Source of the DNA: Turnera subulata
Taxonomy: Eukaryota; Streptophyta; Magnoliopsida; Malpighiales; Passifloraceae
NCBI GenBank assembly: GCA_028386065.3
Contig: JAKUCV010001739.1
Coordinates: 62,001-126,000 of the forward strand
Reading direction: 5' to 3'
DNA length: 64,000 nt
The notes beneath the pieces were generated by a model. That model was not told the DNA's origin, searched no databases, and worked only from the letters and a program-made list of their open reading frames with translations. The translations under genes and the position numbers were made by a program. Each line of letters opens with the position of its first letter. Positions within the stretch are counted from its first letter, which is position 1. Below are positions 1-13,482 of this stretch, piece after piece.

Positions 1-2868
1 ATAATATTCCATAAAGTACTTATACTCGATAAAGTAATAATAATAGTAATAACCATATATACGCTTAGTAAGAAATGATTATAAATAGTGGTAACGTTAA
101 ATATGTCCAAATAGTATATGAATAATAATTATATATATACGATAATAAAACCGTTAAATGGGAAATACCTTCAATAGGAAAGAGGTTAACATAACTGATA
201 TTGTACAATAGAGTATAGATGATGATAATATTACCACAGCTCATTATATTTATAACGATAGAATAAAACTTGTGCATAGTAAAAAGTTAAATTTTTATAG
301 TTAATAATAAAATAAAATTAATGGATCAAAATAATGTAACCATTATGAAAATGATGTTAATATATGATAATTATCAAAATAATGATACTGCTATTATGTT
401 ATCAATTAACAAAACATAGCCTACCCATAAGGTAAATGTTATACATATTATATATTACATAGTTAAATCTAAAAATAATATCATTTTTAAGTCGTAACTA
501 TTTATAATTATAACTCATAATAAAAGTATGGACTAATATTAATTAGCCAATAAAAATATCGTTAGTAACATATATAAACAATTGGTAAACAAAGTATGGA
601 CCTTTTATTATTTTAGCCGAGAAGCACGACAGTTAAACATATTAGAAATGTATTTGTAATGTCAACATAATTTAAAGTAACTTTGAAAATTTGCCACGGT
701 GGACCTTCACTTGCGTTTAGTCCATCGAAAAAATAAATAAATTAATTGTGGATTAATTTAAAGACTTAATTAAATTAGATAATATGGGCCCTTTTATTAT
801 CTTTAGCTCAATCCAATAAATTAAACCGGAAACTAAATTCAATGGGCCTTTTTAATAGCCCAATCGGAAAATATAAACATAGGGTAATTAAATGCATAAT
901 CCAAATTAAAACCTAATTTAACATAAACTAAATAAGTATAAGCATTAAATAAATAAAGTATAGATAAGAGCTCAAATTAGATAAAGGCATAAAATAAAAA
1001 AAATTATAAGCTAATGTTAATTAAGTTAATTAATCGATTAATTAATCATCCATTTAATGTCCGAGTTCGTTTTATCGTTCGGGTTTGTTAATGATGCACA
1101 TGGATGATCCACAGGTTCGTTCTCGGGTTTGCCGGAAAATTCCCGGGACTGCCGGAACCTCGCCGGATTCCGGTTAGAAATACTGTTCACGACAGCAGCA
1201 CCCAACATCCTCGGTTACTGTTCATCTCCCAACAAGACATCCAACCCACCTTGCAGAACCACCACCGGAACAACCAACAGCACCATCACCATAACCACGG
1301 CCACACACCCTTGGTCGGAATACCACCACACAACCACGTCATTAACGTCATATCCCCACACACCTCCACCACGGCAACACCCAAACACAGACCCATATCA
1401 ACCAAACAAAAACCGGTCAATACGAAATCAAAACAACAAGACCCAATTGCAACAATCGGGTTAAGGAAATCGAGGAAAGCAGAAGAGGAATGGGTATGAA
1501 TCGTTTTTCGATCTTACCCACACATCACGTGGCAGACGACGGCGAGTAGCAGGAGAAGAACAGAGGCGATTTGGCCGGCGACGGCTTGGAGAGGAAGAGA
1601 CAGCAGCGGCAGCAATTGTAGAACGAAGGCAGCGATCAGAGGCAGATCGGCCGACCTGGGGCGAGGAGAGGTTGGGACCGGACGGCGGCGCCTTCGCTGC
1701 CTCAGCGGTGGCTGCAAGCAGAGGCGGCAAAAGGAGGAAAAGAAGGGTGTGGTGGTGACTGGTCGAGGGGAAGGGATGAGGGCGGCGTGTCACGAGCACG
1801 GGGAAAGAAGAGAGGGGTGTAGGTGCTGGTGAGGCGGCGACGTCTTGGTGACGGGCGAGGAGGCACTGGTGGCAGTCGTGGAGGAAAGGGAGAGAGAACA
1901 GAGGCGGCGACAGTGGGAAGGAGGAAGAGGAAGAAGGGGTGGTGTCGGCAGGGGAAAGGAAAAAAAATAAATGGATGAAGGGAAAGAGGATGGAAACAGG
2001 AAGAAACAGGGAGGGGACCGGCGACTAAGGAAAAAGGGAAGAGGAAAAGAAAAGAAGGGAGAGATTGAGAAGAAGAAGACAAGGGAACAAGGAAAAAGGG
2101 GAGGGGCCGGTGTGTGGAAAATTGGGGGAGGAAAGAATGAAAAAAAAAGAAGAAAGAGGTGGGGTAGGGCGGCGGAAGAAAAACCAGGAGAGAGAAGAAA
2201 AGAAAGAAAAGAGAGGAGAAAGAAGAATGGCCACGTGGCAAGCCACGATTGGCCGAACCGAATTTCCATCCCGAGTCTGAAAATACAACTTGGACTCGGA
2301 AAATCTGATAAAATCTCCCAAGCATTGTCCAAAACTCGAAATTGTAAACCGAGGCTCGGTAAGCCTTGGAGGAGGCTCGGAAATCCCGAGTAATCCTCGG
2401 AAAATACTTCCGAGGCTCGATTATCGAAAGAAACACCAGAATGTCGCGTATCCTCAGTGATTGAAACGAAGCTCGGTTATTCCCGGAAAACTCTCGGAAA
2501 AGCTCGGTCCGATAGAATTTATCGAATTTCGACGTTTAAATTTCTTTTAAAATTATAATTAGTAATATATGTGTAACTTACATATCCGGCCAAATATTTG
2601 TAAGTGTTTTATTATTTTTGTTGATTAGGAAAATAATATTAACAACGGTAATAATAATAATAATACTATTAATGTCGATTGGAAAATAATAAGAATAATG
2701 GTAACAACAATAATAAAAATTTTGAGAGCAACAAAAATAATAGTAAAAATAATGAAAATTGACTCGATTGATAAAATTCTTGATTGACCGCAATTAAAAT
2801 TTTATTAACCACCGTAAAAGTCAAAACAGATTGGTAAAAATCATGAAAATTTTGTCCGGGTCGTTACA
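1..2868 (-). repeat. 3' LTR (left copy) of a Tekay/Del-like Ty3/gypsy element, cut by the window edge
   Basis: On the minus strand this LTR begins TGTAACGACC at 2868 and runs leftward out of the window. Bases 1-600 are repeated at about 5609-6200, and about 2240-2868 at about 6200-6828, which is what identifies the pair of LTRs. Between about 600 and 2240 the left copy has 1.6 kb that the right copy lacks. This extra part contains a GC-rich stretch (about 1100-1800) and a long GA-rich tract (about 1800-2240), i.e. a CT-rich tract in the element's own direction, as often seen around LTR promoters. Long open frames here are by-products of this low-complexity sequence and are not proposed as genes. 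The superfamily call rests on the LTR start and the adjacent polypurine tract. Confidence 0.7.
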
Positions 2869-2910
2869 TTCTACCCTCCTTAAAGGAATTTCGTCCTCGA
2901 AATTCACACC
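2869..2910 (-). other. Polypurine tract and extreme end of pol of the Tekay/Del-like element
   Basis: Read on the minus strand, a short palindromic stretch (GAATTTCGAGGACGAAATTC) is followed by a purine-rich run ending AAGGAGGGTAGAA and then directly by the LTR start TGTAACGACC. This arrangement is familiar from the 3' end of plant Del/Tekay chromoviruses. It fixes the orientation of the element and the inner boundary of the left LTR. No readable integrase or chromodomain lies beside it. Confidence 0.6.
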
Positions 2911-4324
2911 GTAATCCACTAATCCCATAAACATACATATAGTTATCATGATCATCAATCCTTTCACAAATCATCAAATCTATAAGCTCCAAATTATCTC
3001 CCATTAATCATAATTAAATTCTCCAAATAAATTTTCCAGATTATAACCCCTGAACCATGTCGATCATTACCTCAAAATTTATTACATAACTATCCATCAA
3101 ATAATATATTTTTTTTGTATTACAACCCCCAAAACATGTCGATCAATACTCCAAAATTTATTACTAACATAATTATCCATCAAATAATATTTTACTTCTA
3201 AATTCACTGAAACTAGCAAGGATCATAACTTCGATCATAGCTCTTTAAATAATCCCTCAAATCATCAAATCGTCAAACTCTTTTTTTTTTAAAGATTGAA
3301 TCACCAATATCATCAAATCATCGAACCCTCTTCTTCTCTTCTTTTTTCTTTAAAAAAAGAATAAATCACCTTTGTCATCAAGAATTCTATGATCATTAAT
3401 CCAATCCCGCAATCAAGTTATCATATCACAAACAACCTTATTATCCAAAAATCTTCAAATCATCAACCAATTTCTTAAAAAGAAAATTGCATTACTTCCA
3501 AAATCATACAATTTCCAAGAATCTCAATCCAATCCTCAACTCAAATTATCACTTCATAAACAAGGCAGTACTTAAAAGTCATCACTTTATCACGTCATAA
3601 TCAAAACAGTACTCAAAAATCATCATTTCTCACTTCATCAAGGTCATATAACATCATATCATCGCTTAAAGATATAAGAACCAAAATCCATAATTAAATC
3701 TTACTTGTTCTGTCGAAACTTTCGATACACGGGTACAACAAGGTAGACTTCTTGCCTTCTCAAGGTCTCATTATCTCTCTGTTCTTCCCAGGCAACGACC
3801 ATGTATGAAATTTATATTAAAATCTTTAATAATGTTTCATCATCAAAATCATAAAACTTTCCGAAAACAGCGGTTACATCTTATAAACACATTTAACCCA
3901 CAGCCTAAGCTGTAAATGTCACTTGTCAAAACTCATCCTTTAAAAACTTATCTTCCCAAAACTTCAGATCGACAAAACAACAATATTTTAGAATACCGAA
4001 ATACAGGTAACTTGTCGCCCAACTGTATTTATGAGAAAGTATACTCACATGTGAATATTCTGCAGCAAGCTGGCGTCCCTCGACTGGATCCATTACGCAC
4101 TAACCATATGAATATGCATGCAATTATGATAATCATGTGGAGCGAGCTATGCACAACAAACAAGCACAAGAAACACCAAGGACCTACCGCCCCCTCCGCT
4201 ACCAAAATGAAACGCCCCATCCCAAATTTACCCTACATACAGTATTTACCGAACAACAGTGTCGGCACGTGGCACATACAGTAAATACATCAAGAAATCC
4301 GGCCCAACGGCTCAATGTCAATAT
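2911..4324 (-). mobile_element. Internal region of the Tekay/Del-like element, without coding capacity
   Basis: This 1.4-kb AT-rich stretch lies between the polypurine tract and the inner edge of the right LTR. I see no gag, protease, reverse transcriptase or integrase motif in any frame. The element is therefore either a deletion derivative or a non-autonomous copy that depended on proteins made elsewhere. The sequence is rich in ATCA-type words, a composition rather than a clear tandem array. Confidence 0.5.
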
Positions 4325-6828
4325 CATAACACCCGACTTCGGGAATCTCAATAACAACATTACAACAGCGGAAGCATTTATATTCATATAAACATCTTAT
4401 GCAAAACTCCAAATGCGAAATAATGGATCCGAGTCCTGTCCGAGGGTACACAACAGCCTGCCCCGTACGTTCCTGTACCACAAACAACTCTTCCTACGGG
4501 ATGAAATCCCGCAGGTGAGGGGTGAGTCCGAAGTGTTCACCGACGAAGGATAAACAGAGATATATATTCAATCGTAATACTTTCGAAGTAAACACGGACA
4601 AACACAACACAAGAAATCTACCATAACACAATTGAGCCAATACCAAAAGAATGTTTATTATTATTACAAATTTTATCTTCCGGGCCCCGTCACTGGACAA
4701 GCTAGGGTCGTACCTGGTTATTAACTAATTCCGGATGCTAGGCCAAAACACAATCCGGGATTAACATCCCAATCACAACCAATCCGGGATCAACATTCCA
4801 ATAACATTCTCATCCGTGATCAACATCCCAATATCAATCTCATCCGGGATCAACATCCCCAATAACCAAACCAAACCGGCCATGACACCACAGGACTAGT
4901 CTCTAACTATCTAGTCGTACCACTACTTTCCACGTGACAATTAAATCATCATCTCAAATTCCAGTCCAAATCCATTACTCTTTCATCAATTATCCAATTT
5001 TCTATTCTCTCAGATGAATCCACAGACTCAATCTCTTATCACATTCTCATGGCACAAATTATTCAAAATTAACAGTTCAACATCATTTCCAACAAGATAT
5101 ACACAGGTCTAACACAATCCAACAACAGCATCAATAATCTCACAGCAATCAAGTAACAGACAATAATCTTATCAGCAGTTCAATCGAACAACAAAAATAC
5201 ACACACAACATTACAGGCATATATCAAGGGTTATCCATCCTCACTTGATGTGTCTCTGAAACTGCTATCCGGTCAACCCTCGATACCCTATATGTATATA
5301 TAGAACACAATAATCACTTATAATGCACAACAAAAATGATTATGCATGATTCCGGTTTAACTGTTATTAGACGGCTTTTCTGTTCATTTTAGTATCTCCA
5401 TAATTATCTTATTACCAAATAGTTCATCCGACTTGGTGGCAATTAATTTAATCCAACGGTTATATTAAGTGTACTTGTTTAAGTCGAAAACCAAAACCGA
5501 GCGCCCAAACCGATATCCCGGCCCTTAGGTCGCTTATGATAAGAAAATACATACATATAAATACGTTGTTTAAATCATATATAAGAAATCATATTACTAA
5601 GTATATAATATTCCATAAAGTACTTATACTCGATAAAGTAATAATAATAGTAATAACCATATATAGGCTTAGTAAGAAATGATTGTAAATAGTGGTAACG
5701 TTAAATACGTCCAAATTGTATATGAATAATAATAATATATATACGATAATAATACCGTCAAATAGGAAATACCTTCATTAGTAAAGAGGTTAACATAACT
5801 GATATTGTACAATAGAGTATAGATGATGATAATATTACCACAGCTCATTAAAATATAACGATAGAATAAAACTTGTACATAGTAAAAAGTTAGATTTTTA
5901 TAGTTTATAATAAAATAAAATTAATGGATCAAAATAATGTAACCATTATGAAAATGATGTTAATATATGATAATTATCAAAATAATAATACTGCTACTAT
6001 GTTATCAATTAACAAAACATAGCCTACCCATAAGGTAAATGTTATACAGATTATATATTACATAGTTAAATCTAAAAATAATATCATTTTTAAGTCGTAA
6101 CTATTTATTATTATAACTCATAATAAAATTATGGACTAATATTATTTAGCCAAAAAAAATATCGTTAGTAACATATATAAACAATTGGTAAACAAAGTAT
6201 GGACCAACTTGGCCGAACCGAATTTCCGTCCCGAGTCCGAAAATACAACTTGGGCTCGGAAAATCCGATAAAATCTCCCGAGCATTGTCCAAAACTCAAA
6301 AATGTAAACCTAGGCTCGGTAAGCCTTGGAGGAGGCTCGGAAATCTCGAGTAACACTCGGAAAATAATTCCGAGGCTCGGTTATCGAAAGAAACTCCAGA
6401 ATGTCGCGTATCCTCAGTGATCGAAACGAAGCTCGGTTATTCCCGGAAAACTCTCGGAAAAGCTCGGTCCGATAGAATTCATCGAATTTCGACGTATAAA
6501 TTTCTTTTAAAATTATAATTAGTAATATATGTGTAACTTACATATCCGGCCAAATATTTGTAAGTGTTTTATTATTTTTGTTGATTAGGAAAATAATATT
6601 AACAACGGTAATAGTAATAATAATACTATTAATGTCGATTGGAAGATAATAAGAATAATGGTAACAACAATAATTAAAATTTTGAGAACAACAAAAATAG
6701 TAGTAAAAATAATGAAAATTGACTCGATTGATAAAATTTTTGATTAACCGCAATAAAAATTTTATTAACCACCGTAAAAGTCAAAACTGATTGGTAAAAA
6801 TCATGAAAATTTTATCCAGGTCGTTACA
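4325..6828 (-). repeat. 5' LTR (right copy) of the Tekay/Del-like element, internally deleted
   Basis: On the minus strand it starts TGTAACGACC at 6828. Its inner end is placed near 4325, where AACACCC resembles the end of related LTRs in this window, but the expected terminal CA is not preserved, so that edge is approximate. It matches the left LTR over 5609-6828 but is missing about 1.64 kb that should join near 6200. The target duplication cannot be checked because the partner flank is outside the window. Confidence 0.6.
4735..4868. repeat. Short tandem repeat, about 4-5 units
   Basis: Variants of TCCGGGATCAACATCCCAAT recur at roughly 30-bp spacing with slightly different filler. The array lies within the right LTR. 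The matching part of the left LTR is outside the window, so copy-number variation between LTRs cannot be tested. Confidence 0.7.
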
Positions 6829-7886
6829 TTATGATTCTTACCACATATTCTCAAATCTTTTTGAGGCTCTAGGTGAATACATAGAAATCCCAAAAGCTAC
6901 AAGTTAAGATAATCAAATGTGGGCTAAAGCAAATGTAAAATGTGCTAGAGCAATAAATCTGAAACCCATCTTAGGCCTTCAACCATCAACTTAATCTTTT
7001 GATTGAGATAGTCACTTGACATGAGTCATAATGACTAAACTTGTTGAATTAAAAGAACACAAAGTATGAATGGACGGGGTGTGCAAATTTTAAAGGCTTT
7101 CACTTAGGACTTTTGGTTGAGAAAATCAATTGACAAAATCAACACTAATTAAAACAATTGTGAGAAGAAGACAAAAACAACTAATATGAATTTGAAAAAA
7201 AAATATATAAGCTATAATGAAAAGAAAGAATTTTTCTTTTTGATATCAGGTCATGATCATAAAAAGGAGACGTAAATTACAAATTAAAGATGTTCACAAG
7301 TAAAAGATATATTTCTATGACATAACAATTATATTTAAATGATGAACATGTAAAAAAAAAGAATTTAATGCAATATTAACAACTAAAAGTTTTTAAAATG
7401 AGGGTATTATTCTATTGTAAGAATTGAAATAAATAAGAAATGTATGCGAGGAACAAAAGAGAGATGCAGGGAATAGGAAATTAAAATGCATTTTGAAAAA
7501 AAATCTTATAAGAAAATCAAAGAGTGATTAATCATCAAGATAAGTATAGAAAGGCATGATAAATTAACTGGGTAAAACACTAAAATACGTGAAAATTCGA
7601 CTATTACTTTTAGTGTTGTTGTTTTTTTCTTTAAAAAAGGGAGAACAACAGCAAGTGTAAGTCGGTCGGAGTCTACTACAGAATTGTTTTAATCATAATC
7701 GCTAAAAAAATAAATGAAACATTGTACAATGATAATCAATATGTTTAAATATAAAAATCAAAGAAAAGGATGGAATGAAAAAAATAAGTTTCAATTCTGA
7801 GAAACTCGTGTCTCATAAATTTTTTTTTTTGATCCCTACAACTTGTCTTTCAAAAAATATGAAGCTTAATGTACCCAAACAAAACA
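6829..7886. other. AT-rich intergenic stretch; part is duplicated near 14.9-15.3 kb
   Basis: No coding region recognised. Bases about 7557-7676 resemble about 15230-15330, and 7735-7885 resemble 14876-15020, so this is a diverged copy of sequence upstream of the NAC gene, in swapped order. The remainder is AT-rich spacer. Confidence 0.5.
7735..7885 (+). repeat. Dispersed repeat, copy 1
   Basis: It shares long blocks with 14876-15020, including words such as AAAAATCAAAGAA, AATTTCAATTCTGA-like sequence and GTGAAGCTTAATGTA-like sequence, with scattered substitutions and indels. Family unknown. Confidence 0.55.
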
Positions 7887-9293
7887 TGTAAAGGCAACAA
7901 TCCTAGAATCAGCACTAGAATCACCTCTGTCTCAATCTAATTGTCTTGATCTTCAATCTCAATCAAAGTGATGTGTATTCCACCCTTTACCTCATAATCA
8001 GCAAGGATTAGACAACAAAGCAGCAAGAAACCACAAAGAATTTAGTGGATCTATTCTTCACCTCCTAAACAGCAAGGGATAGGCAACAAAGAGATTAGAA
8101 ACACAAGGAATTGAATAAATACCACAAGCAAGAATACTTGATAAGTAAACTCAAACCCTAATATAAAATTAAGAGAATCACTCTCTCAAAGATTGAATCA
8201 CTCAATCAAGAAAACCTCAAAGGTAAACTTTTATTATCAATAATCAATGCATGTCAAAATTTGAAAATAAAGAGAGTATTTATATTCAACCTAAACCCTA
8301 AAGTCGGCAACACTTCAAACCTAGGTCAAATTGGATTTGACTTCCTCCTAACCCTAGGTGTCGAATTCTAACTATCCATTGGACTAGGTTTTAATTAATT
8401 CCAACAACATACTAGATTCTAATTAAACCCAAACAAAAATAACCCAACTATATAAAATAAGGCCCACAAATTAAGGCCCACAACGAATTTAGCGAATCTA
8501 TTCTTGACTTCCTAAACAGCAAGGGATAGGCAACAAAGAAATTAGAAACACAAGGAATTGAATAAACGCCACAAGCAATAATACTTGATAAGTAAACTCA
8601 AACCCTAATATAAAATTAAGAGAATCACTCTCTCAAAGATTAAATCACTTAATCAAGAAAACCTCAAAGGCAATTTTATTATCAATAATCAATGCATGTC
8701 AAAATTTGAAAATAAAGAGAGTATTTATATTCAACCTAAACCCTAAAGTCGGCAACACTTCAAACCTAGGTCAAATTGGATTTGACTTCCTCCTAACCCT
8801 AGGTGCCGAATTCTAACTACCCATTGGACTAGGTTTTAATTAAATCCAACAACATACTAGACTCTAATTAAACCCAAACAAAAGTAACCCAACTATATAA
8901 AATAAGGCCCACAAATTAAACCCAACTAATAATAAAATTTTTCTAGCACGAAATTATAAAATAATTAATTATAAAATTTTTTGGCAACCCTAAATATAAA
9001 TGCTAGGATAAGCCGACATGGCCCACCAAGCTAGGGCTGATGTCGACTGTGCTGCACTCATGCTCTTGAGTCAATTACTCCTTAATTGACAGCAAATAAA
9101 TAGACTTCTATTTCAACTCCTCTCCAAGCTTGATCATGGTGTCTTCTTGCAACTCATATTCATTAAAGCTTGAATGTGATGTAAGAGTTGATTCTTGAGC
9201 ATCCTTGATCTTGCTCTTGTAATTGGTCCTCGAGGCAGTGTCATGGCGCCATCTTTCATTCCGTTGATGTTTGAAGCTTGCTTGAGTGCATCA
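7887..9293 (-). repeat. LTR of a CRM-like Ty3/gypsy element (CRM Z)
   Basis: On the minus strand the LTR starts TGATGC at 9293 and then encodes a frame with the motif GPITRAR followed by a sequence similar to the pol tail in the LTRs of CRM Y (48012-48201) and CRM X. It ends near 7887, where TGTA on the plus strand replaces the expected TGATAC/TGATGC. The middle and right parts match the LTRs of CRM X and Y in reverse complement, including the run coding for the repeated TTGTTGCCTA-type words. A 447-bp internal tandem duplication makes it longer than the roughly 850-930-bp LTRs of the other two. Confidence 0.65.
8038..8930. repeat. 447-bp tandem duplication inside the CRM Z LTR
   Basis: Unit 1 runs about 8038-8484 and unit 2 about 8485-8930. 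For example AGCAAGGGATAGGCAACAAA starts at 8071 and again at 8518, exactly 447 bp later. The two units are nearly identical with few substitutions and one small indel, so the duplication is younger than the LTR itself. Confidence 0.9.
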
Positions 9294-9445
9294 CCAATCA
9301 TTGTATTTCTAACGGCCTTGATAACTTGCCTTGTGCCTATTCAAGAATGACTAAAAGATGATACGACAACAACCTTAGAATCAACACTAGTATCACCTAT
9401 GTCTCATTCTAATTGTCCTGATCTTCAATCTCAATGAAATTGCTC
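9294..9445 (-). mobile_element. Residual interior (about 65 bp) and U5 fragment of the other LTR of CRM Z
   Basis: At 9359 the plus strand reads TGATACGACAACAACC, the reverse complement of a CRM LTR end (GTTGTCGTATCA). The following 80 bp match 7895-7975 of the main LTR. Only about 65 bp separate this U5 fragment from the start of the complete LTR at 9293, so nearly all of gag-pol has been lost. No primer-binding site remains intact. Confidence 0.5.
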
Positions 9446-10014
9446 GTGCCTTATTACCCACGTCTTGCTGGTACGTGTTGTAGGAGAGCTTTACAATCAC
9501 AAAGGCCGTAATAGACACACTTATCATGTTACTGTCTTCGACTTGTGAGATCTTTGATGTACATCAGGGTTGGTAATTTTCCAAGTCTACTGTATATCCA
9601 CCTAAAACCAGCTTAGAGGAGAAAAAAGGGTATTTGGACTCGAATTGACTAGGTTTTGGTCTAGGTACTAATTTAAGATTTACCCTGCCTGTTAGACCGG
9701 CCATTATAATACTCTAATGCAATAGTGGATCAAATACTATGTTCTTCATATATATTCTATTTAAAAAAAATAAAAAATTTTCCCGCTAATGTGATGCCTT
9801 TTTCTTTCCTTGGGTTAATATTTGTTCACAGTACACGATTAGACATGAATTGTATTAGAATTGGAATGCAAATCATTTTTTAAAATTTTTTCCTACAATA
9901 GTATGTATATATTTCGATACTATGATGAAGATTTTTATGCTTTTTACGCAAGAGTACCAACAAATTTTTATGCTTCTTATTAGCTAGATCTCATTTTTAA
10001 CCATAACAGGGGTA
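9446..10014. other. Intergenic; no feature recognised
   Basis: Mostly AT-rich sequence with no convincing frame. It is the left flank of the solo LTR and was continuous with 13488 onward before that insertion. Confidence 0.5.
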
Positions 10015-10019
10015 GTAGG

Positions 10020-13000
10020 TGTAACGCCCCGAATTTTCAGTATTTAATTTCTATGGGATTTTCGAAATTTTTGAAATTTTATTCCAATTTTACCCTCGAA
10101 GAATTTTCGGGTATTCTATGTCAAGAAAATTATTATTGTTCTTAATTTATTCTCCTTGGAATGTTTTATTACTTTTGGAATTAATTCTTAGTCGGTTTCT
10201 GTGAGGACGACGGGAGTTACGGGGTAAAACAAAGAGTACATAGTAGTTTTATTAAAACTACGTAGTTTTTGGGTGTCAAGGCTTTAAACTCAAAGGAAGC
10301 TGGTGCATTGACTAGGTCACATAGGCGCGTTGACCTGAGAAGCTGGGAAAGGCAAAACGACGCCGTTTTGCTAGCCAAAACGACGCCGTTTTGTGTACGG
10401 CCGAATCCTAGGGTTTGACTAAGGATATAAACGTCATTTCTTTCTCCCTCCCTCCTCTCTTTTCTTTTCTTTCTTCTCTACTCTCCCGACGGCTCAACCC
10501 GATGCTCCCTTTTGCTTGCCTTTCTTTCTCAACTCCTCTTCTCTATCTCTCAAGCTGCCGCCGCCATGATGTTTTCTTCTCTTGAACTAGGGAGCCAGGG
10601 CCAGAGAAGGATTTAGGGGAGGAGGAATGAAGGCACGCCGACGAAGACGACCAGAGGTTCAGGGACATGGCCCGAGCCTGTGTCGCCGTCGCCGTCTTCT
10701 GTCTTCCTCCTTTCCTTGCGCCGCCACAGCTCGTAATGCCGAGGAGGACGAACGGCTGAGGACCTGAGGCGTGAGAACTCGAACCTGCCGCCATCGTCGT
10801 CCATGGGCCGCCGTCTGGTCCGGTGAGCCAACGAGCCTATTCTTTTCCTCTTGCTTTCTTCTTCTTCTTTTCTCTGTTTCGGGTTTTGATTGGAGTTTTG
10901 TGCGAGCTGTGCTTTGTCGTTGGTGTTACTTGCTAGTGCTCGGACGATGGCGGGTCTGCGTGTGGTGGCTGTGTTGTTTGTTGATGGTGGTGGATCGAGT
11001 TGGTAAATGGGTTCTGGTGGCGGTGGACAAGTGTGGGTGATGTCTGTGTTTCTGGCAGTGGTTTTGCTTGTTGCTTATTGGTCTGCATCTGGGGGGGGAT
11101 TAATCTTGCTGATTTTTGTGGCTCGGTCGAGGCTGTACTGGTGGTCGGGACTTCGGAGTTCAGGCAGTGGGAGTTGCAATGCTCGGGTTCTGGACATTTT
11201 AGTTTTGTGATTTCTGGTAAGGATTCGACTTCAATGCTTTTCTTTGATCGTTTGATGTTTTTTTTTGGTCGTTGGATGCATTGTGGACAGCCGAATGGTG
11301 AACCAAGTTTTTAATTTAGATTTATCACTAATAACTTGGAAGTCATCTCTAGGCTTACTGGGTATTTGCGTATTTTGAATTGATAATAGTAAATCAACAT
11401 TTAACATGCACAGCTTTAATGTAATATAGAGCACACTATGGAATAGTTGTCATATGGTCAAGAGTTTGCTACTTTCTTGCAAGAACAAGTGTCCTTTGAC
11501 TTGTCTAAGCTGTTTAGACTAAACACTGGATTTTGTCTTGGCATGCACTCTGTTTAAATGTTAGAAATAATAGTAGTGGACTTTGAAACGGAAATTCATT
11601 GCGGCGACACCTACTAGAATGTACTTATGACAATAGCAACAGTTCCACCAATATACTCCGAGCGTGCTGCAAAATATTAATCTTTGTGGGCAATGGTTTG
11701 CTTACTTAATTATGTAAACATGTATGTGAATGTCTAATTGGCTAGGTAGAGCACATGTCTGTTCATGTCTTTGCCTCTTGTGGTTCACGCTTGTCACAAA
11801 ATATTGGTGATTCCACCGTGACTTTGTGAACAAATCTTCCAAGTCCAGAAAGAGTGCCTTGCAAATCCTTGAATTCGTCTATTCTATGGTTGTAAAATCA
11901 CTGCTTTTATCCACATGCTATGCTAGGCCATAGTCAGGTTTTTAACTAAAGCTTAATAATTGTTTTCAAGTCGAACTTGAGGTATTAAAATCTTGATGCA
12001 ATTTTGACTGAGTTTATGGTGTCCCTTGTAAAGATTTGGTGGGGATTGTACCAAGCCCACTAATGCGGTTCACGTGGGTATAACATGATTTCAATGATTT
12101 CTTTTAGCTTAACCAATACCTTATGTGCTGTCATATTAGGTAGTTGACACTAGCTAGTAATTGATTTATCCTGGATGCGAGATATCATAGACTTCATGCA
12201 CAAACATTTTTCTTGCTACTTCATATGTGATTGTGTGGTTATAAATATAGGAAATGCGAAGCAGGATTGGGCACTAGCTTCTAAGGTGACTCAGGTGAGG
12301 ACTTATAAACCTTTGTATGCATTACTGCCTACAATGCTCGGTTAATTGTCTTGGAATATAAAGTGGTGTTATTTGTCTGGTCTTTAGTGCTGTATGCACG
12401 CTTGCCTGTTGTGCTGTTGCTGTTATTTGCAAAGTGAATTATGATGATGTTACCTATGACGTGGTGTGCCTGATTATGTGGCCTGTTTGTCTGATGTGAT
12501 GTATTGTGCCTGTCTAGTATGACTTGTTTGGTTATGATAAACACATGAGATATAGATTTGTGGTTTGTGTGGTGGACTATGGGCTGGGGCCCGGATTTGA
12601 GATTAAGATATTAAATCCACACAACGATGTTTGACAATAACGTATGGTACAACTCTTAAAGAATAAATGAGAATAACGAATTATAATAAAGTCTACTGTG
12701 GGGCTGTTGACCGGTTGGTTCGAGCGGGAAGTAATACCCCTCGGGATGGCATGCGGGTTTGCATGTGGGCCTGTGATGGCCGGTTCTACCTCCCTCTTTC
12801 TATCTCCCCCTTTCTACCTCCCTCTTTCTCTCTGTCTCTCTCTCTCTCTCTATGGATATGTTTGGGCTTCGTGCCTGGTTTATTTGGGCTTATGCCTGGT
12901 TGTCTCATGAGACGGGACCGAGCTCGACGCACACAGTAGAGGGCCCTAATAAAATATTTAAACCTAATAACAAAGATAATAATATAAGTAATGACAAGTG

Positions 13001-13482
13001 ATGGTTTGTAGTCTGATGATGTCCTGCTCTGTGTATTGTGGTTGTTGTTGTTTGATGCCGGTGTACTTGTAGTTGATTTGTAATTGTATATTATTGGTTT
13101 ATTTGTTTGCGGTGAGACAGTGGTTGGTCTCACCCCCTCACAGTTTTACACAGGTTAGCTGATCGATGATCAGAAGAGCATATCAGCAGGTGGCGGTGCT
13201 TTCCTCTCCTCGGGTCGGATCCATAGAGTTCACTGCATACATGTTATCATATGTATAGTCTTCCGCTGCATACTCGTTGTTGTGTAATTTATTGTATAAT
13301 TGTTCATTGATTATGTTGTTGATATTGTATCCCGGGTTGAAGGGCATTTTGGTCACTTCACATGCTATACATTCTTTAATGGATAATTTGGGATACGGGT
13401 GTCCCTGGAATGATAAGGGCAATTTGGTCAATCTATAATTAATTCATAACTTATATTAATAAATTGGGACACGGGCGTTTCA
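10020..13482 (+). repeat. 3.46-kb solo LTR of a TGTAACGCCC-type Ty3/gypsy family
   Basis: It starts TGTAACGCCCC and ends GGGCGTTTCA, and both sides carry the same five bases GTAGG (10015-10019 and 13483-13487), the expected target duplication. No gag-pol and no second LTR are present, so unequal recombination has probably reduced an element to one LTR. Inside are two copies of AAAACGACGCCGTTTTG (near 10355 and 10378), a CT-rich tract (10440-10555), a GC-rich gene-like stretch (about 10555-11300) and a CT microsatellite. A related LTR half is at 46300-47589. Confidence 0.75.
12786..12853. repeat. CT-rich microsatellite
   Basis: CCTCTTTCTCTCTCTCTCT-type sequence within the solo LTR; open frames across it are low-complexity artefacts. 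Confidence 0.8.

Noticed and set aside
1104..2436. Long overlapping frames on both strands with Pro/Ser- or Lys/Glu-rich translations
   Set aside because: They follow GA/CT-rich low-complexity sequence in an LTR, exist on both strands and show no domain.
10543..11314. Several overlapping frames of 70-100 codons
   Set aside because: They lie in the GC-rich part of the solo LTR, overlap in different phases and have no recognisable domain.
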